DNA from: Pseudomonas marvdashtae
GTDB lineage: Bacteria > Pseudomonadota > Gammaproteobacteria > Pseudomonadales > Pseudomonadaceae
Direction: 5' to 3'
Assembly: GCF_014268655.2 (NCBI RefSeq)
Contig: NZ_JABWQX020000001.1
Coordinates: 1,146,001-1,210,000 of the forward strand
DNA: 64,000 nucleotides
The notes under the pieces are model-generated. The model ran no database searches. It saw only the letters and a list, made by a program, of their open reading frames with translations, and had not been told where the DNA came from. Below, in pieces: positions 8,609 to 16,750 of this stretch (the stretch's first letter is position 1; each line of letters opens with the position of its first letter). The translations under genes and the position numbers were made by a program.

Positions 8609-9730
8609 ATGGTGAGTCACCGATTGACCCATAACGCCATCCAACGCCTTTTGCTGAAACGCTTCGCCCTGGCAGCCGCGACTTATGCGCTGGCACTGGT
8701 GTTGCTGTGGCTGGCGTTCTTCAGTGGCCATTACCTCGACTCGTTGCGCGGCGTCGTCATCGGCACGGTGTTGGTAGTGCTGTGCCAGGTCGGCTTGTTC
8801 ACGCTGTTCATCACTGACCGCAACCTGCGCTTCGCCGACCCCAGCCTCACGGAAATACAGGTCTGGATTGGCCTGGGCTGGCAGACGTGGATGATGGCGC
8901 ACCTGGACCAGGCCCGCGGTGTGTTCCTGGTGTTCTATGTGCTGATCCTGCTGTTCGGGCTGTTTCACTTGACTCGCCGCGCCTTCGTGCGCTGCGCGAC
9001 GCTGGTGTTCCTCAGCTTCACCGGTATCACCCTTTGGGACGGTTACTTCTTCCGACTGCCCGACCCGACGCTGGCCGGCTTGCAGGTGTGCGTGCTGTTC
9101 ATCGTGCTGGTTTGGCTGGTGTTGTACGCCCGCTACGTCCAGACCTCGCGTCAACGCATGCGCCAGCGGCGATTTGCCTTGCAGGCGCACCAGGACACCC
9201 TGCGGGGCATGATGCGCCAGCTCGAAGACCTGGTGGCCACCGATGAACTGACCGGGCTGTTCAATCGTCGGCATTTCTTGCGCCTGGCAAGTCGCGAACT
9301 CAATACATTGCGACCCGGCGTCGCCCATGGCCTGGCCTTGATCGATCTCGATCATTTCAAACGCATCAACGACCTGCACGGCCATGCCGCTGGCGACCAG
9401 GTGCTCCAGGCATTCGCGGCCGTGGCCACGGCCTGCCTGCGTGAAGGTGATGTGCTGGCCCGTTATGGCGGCGAAGAGTTCGTCATGTTGCTGCCAGCGT
9501 GCGACCCGGCGCGCCTGACGGCTTGTTGCGAACGCTTGCGGCTGGCGTTTACCGAAGTCCAGGTGATCGAGTTGCGCGTCGGCAGTCTCAGCCTGTCGGT
9601 GGGCATGACGATGCTGGAAATGGGTGATGACCTGGACAGCGCCTTGCAGCGCGCCGACCAGGCCTTGTACCGTGCCAAGCGGGACGGCCGCAATCGTTGC
9701 GCCGCCGCCTGGGAGAACGTCGATGCCTGA
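8609..9730 (+). CDS. sadC: membrane diguanylate cyclase, SadC-like
   Basis: A 373-aa protein with about five or six membrane helices in the first 185 residues and a GGDEF domain at the end. The active-site motif is intact as GGEEF (about 287-291), preceded by the usual DELTGLFNRRHF and IDLDHFKRIND. It should therefore make cyclic di-GMP from two GTP. I see no clear RxxD inhibitory site five residues before the motif. The name SadC rests on the architecture and on synteny with PA4332 as recalled (fumarase on one side, ferredoxin reductase and pykA on the other). It is shorter than my memory of the PAO1 protein. The stop overlaps the next gene by 8 nt. Confidence 0.78.
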   Translation: MVSHRLTHNAIQRLLLKRFALAAATYALALVLLWLAFFSGHYLDSLRGVVIGTVLVVLCQVGLFTLFITDRNLRFADPSLTEIQVWIGLGWQTWMMAHLDQARGVFLVFYVLILLFGLFHLTRRAFVRCATLVFLSFTGITLWDGYFFRLPDPTLAGLQVCVLFIVLVWLVLYARYVQTSRQRMRQRRFALQAHQDTLRGMMRQLEDLVATDELTGLFNRRHFLRLASRELNTLRPGVAHGLALIDLDHFKRINDLHGHAAGDQVLQAFAAVATACLREGDVLARYGGEEFVMLLPACDPARLTACCERLRLAFTEVQVIELRVGSLSLSVGMTMLEMGDDLDSALQRADQALYRAKRDGRNRCAAAWENVDA

Positions 9731-10670
9731 GCTGAAAGTCACTGACCGGCAATGGACGGTGGCGGTGGGCGCGAACTTGCTGGACGCGCTCAACCAGGCC
9801 GGCGTGCCGGTGCCCTACAGTTGCCGTGCCGGCAGTTGCCATGCGTGCCTGGTTCAATGCGTGAGCGGCGATGTTCGTGACAGTCGACCTGACGCCCTCA
9901 GTCCTGCGCAGCGTGACCAAGGCTGGCGACTCGCGTGCCAATGCCAAGTCGTCGAGGATGTGCAGATCCACACGTTCGACCCGCAACGCGACGGCCAAGC
10001 CGCCGAGGTGGCGGCGGTGGACTGGCTGGGGCTCGACGTGCTGCGTCTGCGCATCACCTCGCAGCGGCCGTTGCGTTATCGGGCCGGGCAACATCTGGTG
10101 CTGTGGGTCGGTGGTGTTGCCCGTCCGTATTCCCTGGCGAGCCTGCCCGAGGAAGACCGCTTCCTGGAGTTTCACCTCGATTGCCGCGCACCGGGCCAGT
10201 TCATCGATGGGGCGCGACAGCTACAGGCCGGCGACCCGATCCGCCTCGGCGAACTGCGTGGCGGCGCGCTGCATTATGACCCCGACTGGCACGGCAAACC
10301 GCTGTGGCTGCTGGCCGCCGGCACCGGCCTGGCGCCGCTGTTTGGCATCTTGCGCGAAGCCCTGCGTCAGCAGCATCAGGGCGCGATTCGCCTGATTCAC
10401 CTGGCCTACGATGCCGACGGGCATTATTTGGCCAAACCCCTGGCGGCATTGGCGGCCAAGTATCAAAACCTCACCGTGGAACTGCTGACAGCGGCCGAGG
10501 CGCCGCAGGCAATGGAGCAATTGCGTCTGTCTTCCCGACAAACCCAGGCCCTGGCCTGCGGTCATCCGGATCGGGTCGAGGCGTTTGCCAAACGCTTGTA
10601 CCTGGCGGGGTTGCCGCGCAATCAATTGTTGGCGGATGTTTTCCTGACCCGTGAGGACGGCGCGGCCTGA
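9723..10670 (+). CDS. 2Fe-2S ferredoxin / FAD-dependent oxidoreductase
   Basis: A 315-aa single-chain electron-transfer flavoprotein. The N-terminal ferredoxin domain has CRAGSCHAC (C34, C39, C42) and a fourth cysteine near 72 (LACQC), giving a plant-type [2Fe-2S] cluster. The flavin domain has RPYSLAS and the NAD(P) domain AAGTGLAPLFGIL, as in CDP-6-deoxy-delta-3,4-glucoseen reductase-like and phenol hydroxylase reductase-like proteins. The ATG lies within the end of the cyclase gene (8-nt overlap), so the two are one operon. The electron acceptor is not indicated by the sequence. PAO1 has a similar gene at PA4331, as I recall. Confidence 0.85.
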   Translation: MPELKVTDRQWTVAVGANLLDALNQAGVPVPYSCRAGSCHACLVQCVSGDVRDSRPDALSPAQRDQGWRLACQCQVVEDVQIHTFDPQRDGQAAEVAAVDWLGLDVLRLRITSQRPLRYRAGQHLVLWVGGVARPYSLASLPEEDRFLEFHLDCRAPGQFIDGARQLQAGDPIRLGELRGGALHYDPDWHGKPLWLLAAGTGLAPLFGILREALRQQHQGAIRLIHLAYDADGHYLAKPLAALAAKYQNLTVELLTAAEAPQAMEQLRLSSRQTQALACGHPDRVEAFAKRLYLAGLPRNQLLADVFLTREDGAA

Positions 10671-10715
10671 GCCGCTGCTATCGCGAGCTCCGGCAACCCA
10701 TTCCTTGCAATAAAT

Positions 10716-10748
10716 AAAAAGCCCCGTCATTCGCATGACGGGGCTTTT
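10716..10748. terminator. bidirectional terminator between reductase and pykA
   Basis: AAAAAGCCCCGTCAT and ATGACGGGGCTTTT form an 11-bp stem with a short loop, A-rich on the left and T-rich on the right. It serves both convergent genes. Confidence 0.92.
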
Positions 10749-10768
10749 GTCGTTCAGCGAGCGGTCTT

Positions 10769-12220
10769 TCAGACCATTGGATCGCCGACGTGCAGGATTT
10801 TCATCCCGTTGGTGCCGCCGATGGTGTGGTAGCTGTCGCCCTTGGTCAGGATGACCCAATCGCCGGTTTGCACCACGCCACGCTTGACCAGTTCATCCAC
10901 CGCCGCCTGGCTGACTTCGCCCGGTTGCAGGGCGGCCGGGTCGAACGGCACGGTGTAGACGCCACGGAACATGGCGGCGCGGGCCTGGGTTTCGCGGTGC
11001 GGGGAGAACGCGTAGATCGGCACCGAGGAACGGATGCGCGACATGATCAACGGCGTATAGCCACTTTCGGTCAGGGCGATGATCGCCTTCACGCCCGGGA
11101 AGTGGTTGGCGGTGTACATGGTCGCCAGGGCAATGCTCTCGTCGCAGCGCTCGAAGGTCTTGCCGATGCGGTGGCTGGAGGTCTTGCTGGTCGGGTGCTT
11201 TTCAGCGCCGATGCAGATACGCGCCATGGCCTGCACTGCTTCGAGCGGGTAGAGGCCGGCGGCGCTTTCGGCCGAGAGCATCACGGCGTCGGTGTAGTCG
11301 AGCACGGCGTTGGCTACGTCGGACACTTCGGCGCGGGTCGGCATCGGGTTCTGGATCATCGACTCCATCATCTGGGTCGCGACAATCACAGCCTTGTTGT
11401 GGCGGCGTGCGTGCAGGATGATCTTCTTCTGGATACCCACCAGCTCGGCGTCGCCAATTTCCACGCCGAGGTCGCCACGGGCAACCATCACCGCGTCGGA
11501 CGCTTTGATCAGGCCGTCGAGGGTTTCATCGTCGGCCACGGCTTCGGCGCGTTCGATCTTCGCCACCAGCCAGGCAGTACCGCCGGCTTCGTCGCGCAGT
11601 TGACGGGCGTATTCCATGTCGGCGGCGTCACGTGGGAAGGACACGGCGAGATAGTCGACTTCCATTTCCGCGGCCAGCTTGATATCGGCCTTGTCTTTTT
11701 CGGTCAAGGCTGGAGCGGTCAGGCCGCCGCCGCGACGGTTGATGCCTTTGTGGTCCGACAGCGGGCCGCCAATGGTCACGGTGCAGTTCAGTTCGGTGGC
11801 GGTGGCGGTATCGACGCGCATCACCACGCGACCGTCATCGAGCAGCAGCTCGTCGCCCACGCCGCAATCCTTGACCAGGTCCGGGTAGTCGATGCCGACG
11901 ACCTGTTGGTTGCCTTCGGTCAACGGGTGGCTGGTGGAGAAGGTGAACTTGTCACCGATCTTCAGCTCGATGCGCTTGTTGGCGAATTTGGCGATGCGGA
12001 TCTTAGGGCCTTGCAGGTCACCCAGCAGGGCGACGAAGCGGCCGTGCTTGGCGGCGAGCTCGCGCACCAGCTTGGCACGCGCCTTGTGCTCTTCGGGGGT
12101 GCCGTGGGAGAAATTCAGGCGGGCAACGTCCAGGCCAGCCAGAATCAGCTGTTCGAGAACTTCCGGCGAGTTACTGGCCGGGCCAAGGGTAGCGACGATT
12201 TTGGTGCGACGGACGGACAT
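10769..12220 (-). CDS. pykA: pyruvate kinase
   Basis: A 483-aa pyruvate kinase, full length, turning phosphoenolpyruvate and ADP into pyruvate and ATP. It starts with RRTKIVATLGPAS and ARLNFSHG (nucleotide and K+ site). The catalytic lysine lies in VAKIERAEA. MVARGDLGVEI and ATQMMESMIQNPMPTRAEVSD form the metal and substrate site, and the C-terminal allosteric domain ends at GDPMV. Synteny with PA4329 and the AMP/sugar-phosphate-type C-domain favour PykA over PykF. The gene stands alone, facing a bidirectional terminator. Confidence 0.95.
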   Translation of the reverse strand: MSVRRTKIVATLGPASNSPEVLEQLILAGLDVARLNFSHGTPEEHKARAKLVRELAAKHGRFVALLGDLQGPKIRIAKFANKRIELKIGDKFTFSTSHPLTEGNQQVVGIDYPDLVKDCGVGDELLLDDGRVVMRVDTATATELNCTVTIGGPLSDHKGINRRGGGLTAPALTEKDKADIKLAAEMEVDYLAVSFPRDAADMEYARQLRDEAGGTAWLVAKIERAEAVADDETLDGLIKASDAVMVARGDLGVEIGDAELVGIQKKIILHARRHNKAVIVATQMMESMIQNPMPTRAEVSDVANAVLDYTDAVMLSAESAAGLYPLEAVQAMARICIGAEKHPTSKTSSHRIGKTFERCDESIALATMYTANHFPGVKAIIALTESGYTPLIMSRIRSSVPIYAFSPHRETQARAAMFRGVYTVPFDPAALQPGEVSQAAVDELVKRGVVQTGDWVILTKGDSYHTIGGTNGMKILHVGDPMV

Positions 12221-12365
12221 GCAAGACTCCTCAAGTTCAAGCGCCAGCGAAGGCTACTATGGTCTTTGGGTGTAGTCATTGTTCATGTGCACTACTTATT
12301 CGTTTCTTTTTCGAAATGAACATTCGTGAAAATTTTTGCGCCTTCAGGGCTTTTCATATTCTTCG

Positions 12366-12432
12366 GTGGCGAGGGATTATCTGTGGCGAGGGGATTTATC
12401 CCCGCTGGGGCGCGAAGCGGCCCTCCAAGCCA
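12366..12432. repeat. REP-type element (GTGGCGAGGGG family)
   Basis: GGCGAGGGGATTTATCCCCGCTGGGGCGCGAAGCGGCCCT is repeated almost base for base at 34282-34321. At 34 kb it is one arm of a full REPIN. Here only one arm is present, just before the composite repeat that the IS has entered. Confidence 0.65.
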
Positions 12433-12562
12433 GTCACCTGGGTGTGTCAGGTTGATCGTTCCCACGCTCTGCGTGGGGATGCATCCCGTGACGCTCTGCG
12501 TCACCTTCCAGAAGCGGAACGCGGAGCGTCCCTGGCGGCATTCCCACGCAGAGCGTCACTAG

Positions 12563-13839
12563 TGTCCGGTAAAAACTGAAGGGGGAGCTTGCTCCCCCTT
12601 GCTGTGCCTGCTTCGTAAGCAATAATCAGGTTTTCAGACTCGATTTTCGCCCATGTTCAACAGCACTCGATTTTCACAAATGCTCCAGGCCCTTCCTCAT
12701 CAGCACTTCAAAGCAGCCGTCAAACGCTGTGGCGCTGATCGTTATGCCAAGCAGTTCACTTCGTGGGATCTACTTGTCACGCTGATTTACGGCCAGCTTG
12801 TCCAAGCTAAAAGCCTGCGCACGTTGTCAACAGCTTCTCAGTCGCTGAAACCTCATAGTTACCACCTCAACGCCAAGAACATGGTGCGTTCGACCCTTTG
12901 TGACGCGCTGAATAAGCGCAGCCCAGAGCCGTTTCGACTGGCCTGCGAACACTTGCTTCAAGGTATTGGACGCAAACAACGCAAGTCGCTCGAGGCGATG
13001 ATCACCTTGATCGATTCGACCTCGATCAGCCTGCGAGGGCCTGGTTTTGACGAATGGACCACCGCAACGAAAACTCGTATCACTCAAGGCCTGAAAGTGC
13101 ATGTAGCAATCGATCCACGGCAAACAGCCCCGACTTACGTAAACATCACCGCCGCCAACGTCAACGATCTGAGCGATGCCCTGACCATGCCGCTTGAAGC
13201 GGGTATGACATACGTTTTCGACAAGGGTTACTGCGACTACAACTGGTGGCACCAGATTGATCAGACGGGCTCTTTCTTCGTCACACGCTTGAAGAAAAAC
13301 GCCAATCTAAAGCAAGTAAAAAATTTGAGGCAGGAGGATGCACCGCAATTCATTGAGGCAGACGAATCGGTGTTGTTCGGTAAGAAATATCTGAACACTC
13401 GACGTCCCAATCACTACCAGAATCAGGCTGTACGTCGGATTCAGGTCCGTCGCGACGACCACGAAACGCCGTTGGTGCTTGTCACCAACGACTTCTCCCG
13501 CCCAGCTGAGGAGGTGGCTGACTTGTACAAACAACGTTGGCAGATCGAGTTGTTTTTCAAGTGGATCAAGCAAAACCTCAAGCTCAAACGATATTTCGGC
13601 TTCTCCGAAAATGCCGTCCGTCTGCAGATATACAGCGCCTTGATTACCTACCTTTTGCTGCACCTTTATCAGCATCGCTCAGGTTGTTCGGGGTCAATTT
13701 CAGACTTTGCCATTCGGCTGACCCACAGCTTGTTCGAACGCCCATCAAGCATCGAACAGCTTGAATACCGAAGGCAAAAGCGAACCGAGCTGAAGACTGC
13801 TCAAGGCAGTCTTCAGCTTTGAAAAGGTTTTACCGGACA
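12563..13839 (+). mobile_element. insertion sequence, IS4 family (intact, 1277 bp)
   Basis: The terminal inverted repeats are TGTCCGGTAAAA at 12563 and its exact complement ending at 13839. Both ends are flanked by CTAG (12559-12562 and 13840-13843), a 4-bp target duplication. One intact transposase gene fills the element. A short hairpin (GGGGGAGCTTGCTCCCCC) lies in the leader ahead of the transposase. The target site is the centre of a REP-like palindrome. Perfect ends, an open transposase frame and an intact duplication suggest recent insertion. Confidence 0.93.
12653..13822 (+). CDS. IS4-family transposase
   Basis: A 389-aa DDE transposase. The N-terminal part (residues 1-60, SWDLLVTLIYGQLVQ) is of the DUF4372 type. 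The catalytic residues are D in LIDSTSISL, D in YVFDKGYCDYNWW and E in the YREK-like motif YKQRWQIELFFKWIKQ. That spacing defines the IS4 family, and the CTAG target preference fits a subgroup of it. The frame is open from end to end and occupies nearly all of the IS, so the element should be mobile. Codon use is less GC-rich than in the neighbouring core genes, as expected for a mobile gene. Confidence 0.95.
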   Translation: MFNSTRFSQMLQALPHQHFKAAVKRCGADRYAKQFTSWDLLVTLIYGQLVQAKSLRTLSTASQSLKPHSYHLNAKNMVRSTLCDALNKRSPEPFRLACEHLLQGIGRKQRKSLEAMITLIDSTSISLRGPGFDEWTTATKTRITQGLKVHVAIDPRQTAPTYVNITAANVNDLSDALTMPLEAGMTYVFDKGYCDYNWWHQIDQTGSFFVTRLKKNANLKQVKNLRQEDAPQFIEADESVLFGKKYLNTRRPNHYQNQAVRRIQVRRDDHETPLVLVTNDFSRPAEEVADLYKQRWQIELFFKWIKQNLKLKRYFGFSENAVRLQIYSALITYLLLHLYQHRSGCSGSISDFAIRLTHSLFERPSSIEQLEYRRQKRTELKTAQGSLQL

Positions 13840-13915
13840 CTAGTGACGCAGAGCGTGGGAACGATCAGTATGTCTTTCAACCTTAAAAATCAGATGGTTG
13901 CACTTTGTTCCATGA

Positions 13916-13999
13916 GAGCTTGCTCCCGCTCGGTTGCGTAGCGACCGCAAAATCTTGGGCCGCTGCGCAGCCCAGCGGGAGCAAGCTCCCTCGCCACAA
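13916..13999. repeat. REPIN (paired REP sequences)
   Basis: GAGCTTGCTCCCGCT at 13916 is mirrored exactly by AGCGGGAGCAAGCTC at 13974, with a GC-rich spacer (GGGCCGCTGCGCAGCCC) between. This is the standard REP doublet of Pseudomonas. The gap 13823-14079 holds nothing else that I can see apart from the right end of the interrupted repeat. Confidence 0.75.
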
Positions 14000-14079
14000 G
14001 AGCACTGCCAAGCTGTGTTTTCAGGCTGAAGATTTTCCTACCCAGGTCGATACAGAGCTCAAGACAGGAGAACCTCCCC

Positions 14080-14454
14080 ATGCGATTCGTGCTTTTTATT
14101 GCCCTGGCCCTCAGCGTTACGGGCTGCACCCGTTGGTCGATGAACCACCACATGAACCTCGCCTACAAGGCCTACGAGCGTGGCAACTGCGAGCAAGTCA
14201 TGCTCGAGTTATCCAAGGTCGACCGCGCCAGCCGTGCCCGTCGCTACATGCAGCCGGAAGTCTCGATGATGCGCGGCCAGTGCCTGGAGCGGCAGAAGCT
14301 GTTCGTCGATGCGGCGCAAACCTATCAATTCATCCTCAGCCAATACCCCAACAGCGAATACGCCTACCGCGCCCGCGCACGGCTCGAAACCCTGCAGAGC
14401 CTCGGCCATTACCCGACTCGCAGCGCCACGGCTGTTCGCCCCACATCGTTCTGA
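14080..14454 (+). CDS. small TPR lipoprotein
   Basis: A 124-aa protein with a lipoprotein signal peptide: MRFVLFIALAL then the lipobox VTGC, giving a lipidated Cys16. The mature part has two helical pairs of tetratricopeptide type (AYKAYERGNCEQVMLELSKVD and MRGQCLERQKLFVDAAQTYQ, then LSQYPNSEYAYRARARLE). Such proteins usually act as periplasmic scaffolds. It is preceded by ACAGGAGAACC, a good ribosome site. A PilZ gene follows 276 bp later. PAO1 has a similar pair near PA4324/PA4325, as I recall. The partner is unknown. Confidence 0.8.
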   Translation: MRFVLFIALALSVTGCTRWSMNHHMNLAYKAYERGNCEQVMLELSKVDRASRARRYMQPEVSMMRGQCLERQKLFVDAAQTYQFILSQYPNSEYAYRARARLETLQSLGHYPTRSATAVRPTSF

Positions 14455-14730
14455 TCGCGTCGCGTTGAAACCATTGGCGCAAAACGATTGTCGGACCGAT
14501 GACTGGCAGCGTGTCGACCTGACGCTTGTGCCTGCGTGAGCTATATTTTTGTACAAGTCGTGACTAGAGCCTATGCTCTAATTTCGCAGCGTCACCTGTG
14601 ACCGGCAGAAGTCCGCCAGCATGCTCGCAAAGCGTCTGGCACCGGGCTCGGGGAGAGCGGGCTGGTGTAGGCTCGTTCCGAAGCACTCGATTGGCCGTGT
14701 ACGCGGCTGTTCAAAAAAGCGATACAAGAC

Positions 14731-15090
14731 ATGTACAAAGAGCGTCGCATTGAACGACATCAGTTGTCGTATTTTCTTGAGGTGTTTAACGGTATCAACA
14801 ATAAATCCATCGGTTTTCTGGGCAATGTTTCAGAAAACGGATTGATGCTGATCAGCCATTTGCCCTTGATGGTCGGCGCACGCTTCGACCTGCGCCTGAA
14901 GATGCCTGCCGACGACGGGCCGCAGCAGCACATCAAGTTGAAAGCCACTTGCCTGTGGTGCCAGGAAGACGTGACCCCACAACATTTCGACGCCGGTTTC
15001 AGCCTGCAATGGGCACCGCCGGAGTACGGGCAGTTGGTGAGTGCGTTACAGCAGTATTTCTGTTTTTATCCGATGCCCGCATCGGCTTGA
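14731..15090 (+). CDS. PilZ domain protein (c-di-GMP receptor)
   Basis: A 119-aa stand-alone PilZ domain. The N-terminal arginine motif is ERRIER (residues 4-9), and the second motif is NVSENG (N32, S34, G37), matching (D/N)xSxxG. Both cyclic di-GMP contact motifs are present, so binding is likely. It corresponds by position to PA4324. It lies 5 kb from the diguanylate cyclase gene, but there is no operon link. The ribosome site is weak. A strong hairpin follows at 15121. Confidence 0.85.
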   Translation: MYKERRIERHQLSYFLEVFNGINNKSIGFLGNVSENGLMLISHLPLMVGARFDLRLKMPADDGPQQHIKLKATCLWCQEDVTPQHFDAGFSLQWAPPEYGQLVSALQQYFCFYPMPASA

Positions 15091-15120
15091 GCCGCCGACT
15101 GCTTGCCGGGTAGTCCGCTA

Positions 15121-15156
15121 AACCGTGGCGAGCGAGCTTGCTCGCTCGCCACGGTT
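15121..15156. terminator. 16-bp perfect palindrome after the PilZ gene
   Basis: AACCGTGGCGAGCGAG, loop CTTG, CTCGCTCGCCACGGTT. The arms are perfect and belong to the GTGGCGAG REP family. It sits between convergent genes and probably works as a bidirectional terminator, although no long T tract follows. Confidence 0.6.
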
Positions 15157-15180
15157 GCGTCAGCTGCTGTTATACAGCCA

Positions 15181-15546
15181 TCAACGCTGCACCTTCGCCT
15201 CGCTATCGAGCAATTTCTCCAGCAACAACACCCCCATCTCGCCCATCTGGTGAATCGCCAAGGCCAGGTTGCGCGGGGCGCCTTCCAGGTCTTCCGATAA
15301 ATCCAGGATCAGCGTGCTCACCGAGCAGAAGGTTTCGTAGGTGTGTGCGAGCAAACCTTCGGCGTCGGCGTTGGGCGCAACGATGAAGTAGTCCAGTTGC
15401 CGTTGGTTCTTGGCCGGTTTGTCGGCCTTGGGCTTGAGGTAATGGTCCAGGGCTTTTTGCGCGGCTTTGTCGAGGTTGATTTCTTCGGGGGTTTTTGCGG
15501 TGGGGCGTGAGGCTTTTTTCGGGGGATTGGGTGTTGGCTTGATCAT
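15181..15546 (-). CDS. DUF6124 family protein, copy 1
   Basis: A 121-aa cytoplasmic protein beginning MIKPTPNPPKK and ending LLDSEAKVQR. It has a lysine-rich N-terminus, then DKAAQKALDHYL, and a helical C-terminal half (ADAEGLLAHTYETFCSVSTLILDLSEDLEG). This is the pattern of DUF6124, a small Pseudomonas family of unknown function often found in multiple copies. The encoded protein is identical to that at 16751-17116. At least five nucleotide differences between the copies are all silent. The ribosome site before this ATG is weaker (ACGGAAAAACGAAA) than that of copy 2. Confidence 0.75.
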   Translation of the reverse strand: MIKPTPNPPKKASRPTAKTPEEINLDKAAQKALDHYLKPKADKPAKNQRQLDYFIVAPNADAEGLLAHTYETFCSVSTLILDLSEDLEGAPRNLALAIHQMGEMGVLLLEKLLDSEAKVQR

Positions 15547-15602
15547 TTTCGTTTTTCCGTGATTGACGCTGCTACCCGGTTCGCGACTAAACGAGGGGTG
15601 GC

Positions 15603-15673
15603 GGCTGGACGCAGGTTAGTCGACCGGTGGAAAAACGAAGCCCGGCGCGCCCGAGGGCGCCCTGCGAACAGCC
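15603..15673 (-). promoter_or_regulatory. structured leader of DUF6124 copy 1
   Basis: On the minus strand GGCTGTTCGCAGG (15673-15661) pairs with CCTGCGTCCAGCC (15615-15603) in 11 of 13 positions and encloses a hairpin GCGCC-CTCG-GGCGC (15660-15647). TTAGTCG/CGACTAA motifs lie at 15584, 15616 and 15738. The same arrangement occurs at 17174-17245 with different but pairing bases. The 450-bp gap 15547-15998 contains only this and the block at 15829. Confidence 0.45.
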
Positions 15674-15828
15674 ACCATCAAGTGCGGGCAGGGAGCCCGA
15701 CTGGATGACGCTTGTGCGCATCGTTTTAGCCACCGGGCGACTAAACCCGATCGCTGAGTTGTCAGCGACGCGGACCAAGTTACGGGGCAAGGCCAAGGCG
15801 CACAAGCCGGCGGATTCTGGCGCAGCTG

Positions 15829-15914
15829 TAGTCCGTTGCGCAAGGCGTTGTAGTCAATTTGCAGCTTTCTTACACCGGGTGGTGCCGTTGGTCGAGACTG
15901 TCAGAAGTTACAGG
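15829..15914 (+). promoter_or_regulatory. composite control block B (TAGTC pair plus palindrome)
   Basis: TAGTC at 15829 and again at 15851 (22 bp apart), TGGTCGAGA near 15888, then ACTGTCAGAAGTTACAGG at 15897-15914. The order and spacing match blocks C and D. The palindrome ends 84 bp before the ATG at 15999, so it probably controls the small operon that follows. Confidence 0.55.
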
Positions 15915-15998
15915 TGTCGCGCGGAGCGTTTTAATCTCAACTGAGCAAGAGTCAATTGAGTTGTCCCCCGGACTCATCTTCATGTTCAGGAGGTGGTT

Positions 15999-16103
15999 AT
16001 GGAAAGTATCGAAAGCGGAAAGGAACCTACGGTAACAATAAGGGCAGCAAGGGATGGTGATTTATCGAACACACGCACAATCGAGAGTTTGTCGGAAGGT
16101 TGA
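15999..16103 (+). CDS. small ORF, 34 aa, with a strong ribosome site
   Basis: AGGAGGTGGTT immediately precedes the ATG, a near-perfect Shine-Dalgarno sequence. The peptide is MESIESGKEPTVTIRAARDG followed by 14 more residues, and the stop is 13 bp before the next gene. Its TVTIRAA resembles TIVIRAA at the same place in the 140-aa protein downstream, so it may be a truncated relative of it. Palindrome site B lies 84 bp upstream. It is a plausible small protein or a shortened duplicate. Confidence 0.45.
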   Translation: MESIESGKEPTVTIRAARDGDLSNTRTIESLSEG

Positions 16104-16116
16104 AGGGAGACATTAA

Positions 16117-16539
16117 ATGAACAAGTCAGCTGTTGCATCAACACAAACTATTGTAATAAGGGCTGCCATGTTTCCTGAATGGGCAGACCTGGAGGTGGAA
16201 TGTACTTGGTCGCTAGGCGGGACGACATTTACGGCGAAGACGCTGCGCTATCGCGCCCGAGATAATAATCGCCGCAAGGGTAATATAAAAATGGGCCTTG
16301 TTTCACAAGGCGACACCGGCTGGATCGAGTTGAACAACGACGACGGAATACAAGACGGTGAGTGGCACGCCTTTGAGCGGTCGCTTTCAGTGGCGGCAGA
16401 TGCTCGCTTGGCAACGGTACATTTCAATTGGATATATGACAATTTTTTAACCGATCTGAATATGACAGGACGACAGGAAGTCAGGTTTGGGAAGTCTGGT
16501 GGGGGTGGCCGCAATCCGGCGAGTTCTGCAGGTCAATAA
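16117..16539 (+). CDS. unknown 140-aa protein, second gene of the small operon
   Basis: I do not recognise this protein. It has no signal peptide or membrane helix. Alternating hydrophobic and polar residues (TIVIRAAM, LEVECTWSLGGTTFTAKTLRYRA, ARLATVHFNWIYD) suggest a compact beta-sandwich. The C-terminus is glycine-rich (GKSGGGG). AAGGGAG lies before the ATG. Base composition is lower in GC than the core genes, in keeping with an acquired gene. It probably shares the control site of the toxin-complex genes. A carbohydrate-binding or effector role is possible but unsupported. Confidence 0.65.
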   Translation: MNKSAVASTQTIVIRAAMFPEWADLEVECTWSLGGTTFTAKTLRYRARDNNRRKGNIKMGLVSQGDTGWIELNNDDGIQDGEWHAFERSLSVAADARLATVHFNWIYDNFLTDLNMTGRQEVRFGKSGGGGRNPASSAGQ

Positions 16540-16750
16540 TCCGTTGGGCAGGTAAGCTATGGAAGCTCTAAAAGTTCGGTAAACCCGTGGTGAGGGGAGC
16601 TCCTTTCCCCCCTCTGGACCGGTCCGACGTTGGAGCAGCCCCGGTATTCCCTGACGCGCGCATGGGAACGCTGCGTCCAGCGGGAGCAAGCTGCCTCGCC
16701 ACGGGTGCGCGATTACGGTTTATAAGGTAAGTGCGACACTCACGCCGACC
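16540..16750. other. intergenic stretch with a hairpin and half REP
   Basis: Between the 140-aa protein and DUF6124 copy 2, a GC-rich inverted repeat (GAGGGGAGCTCCTTTCCCCCCTC, about 16590-16612) may end transcription. A half REP (CAGCGGGAGCAAGCTGCCTCGCCACGG) lies at about 16679-16705. No gene is seen. Confidence 0.45.

Larger units (their letters stand above)
12454..13866. repeat. composite inverted-repeat element interrupted by an IS
   Basis: The ends are inverted copies: GATCGTTCCCACGCTCTGCG at 12454 and CGCAGAGCGTGGGAACGATC ending at 13866. Several further copies of ACGCTCTGCGT or its complement lie between 12454 and 12559. With the IS removed, the rejoined site reads as an imperfect palindrome centred on GCGTCACTAGTGACGC, with outer arms TCCCACGC and GCGTGGGA. 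This is a dispersed non-coding repeat of the fluorescent pseudomonads. Confidence 0.7.

Noticed and set aside
9624..9722. Upstream start of the ferredoxin reductase frame
   Set aside because: The extra 33 codons overlap the conserved end of the cyclase gene, and the ATG at 9723 starts exactly at the ferredoxin domain.
10790..12319. 509-codon open frame antisense to pykA
   Set aside because: It is an antisense shadow of pyruvate kinase and has no recognisable domain.
15587..15944. Short frames on both strands in the DUF6124 upstream region, repeated at 17037-17487
   Set aside because: They are repeated only because the non-coding unit is duplicated. They lack ribosome sites, and the conserved features are inverted repeats rather than codons.
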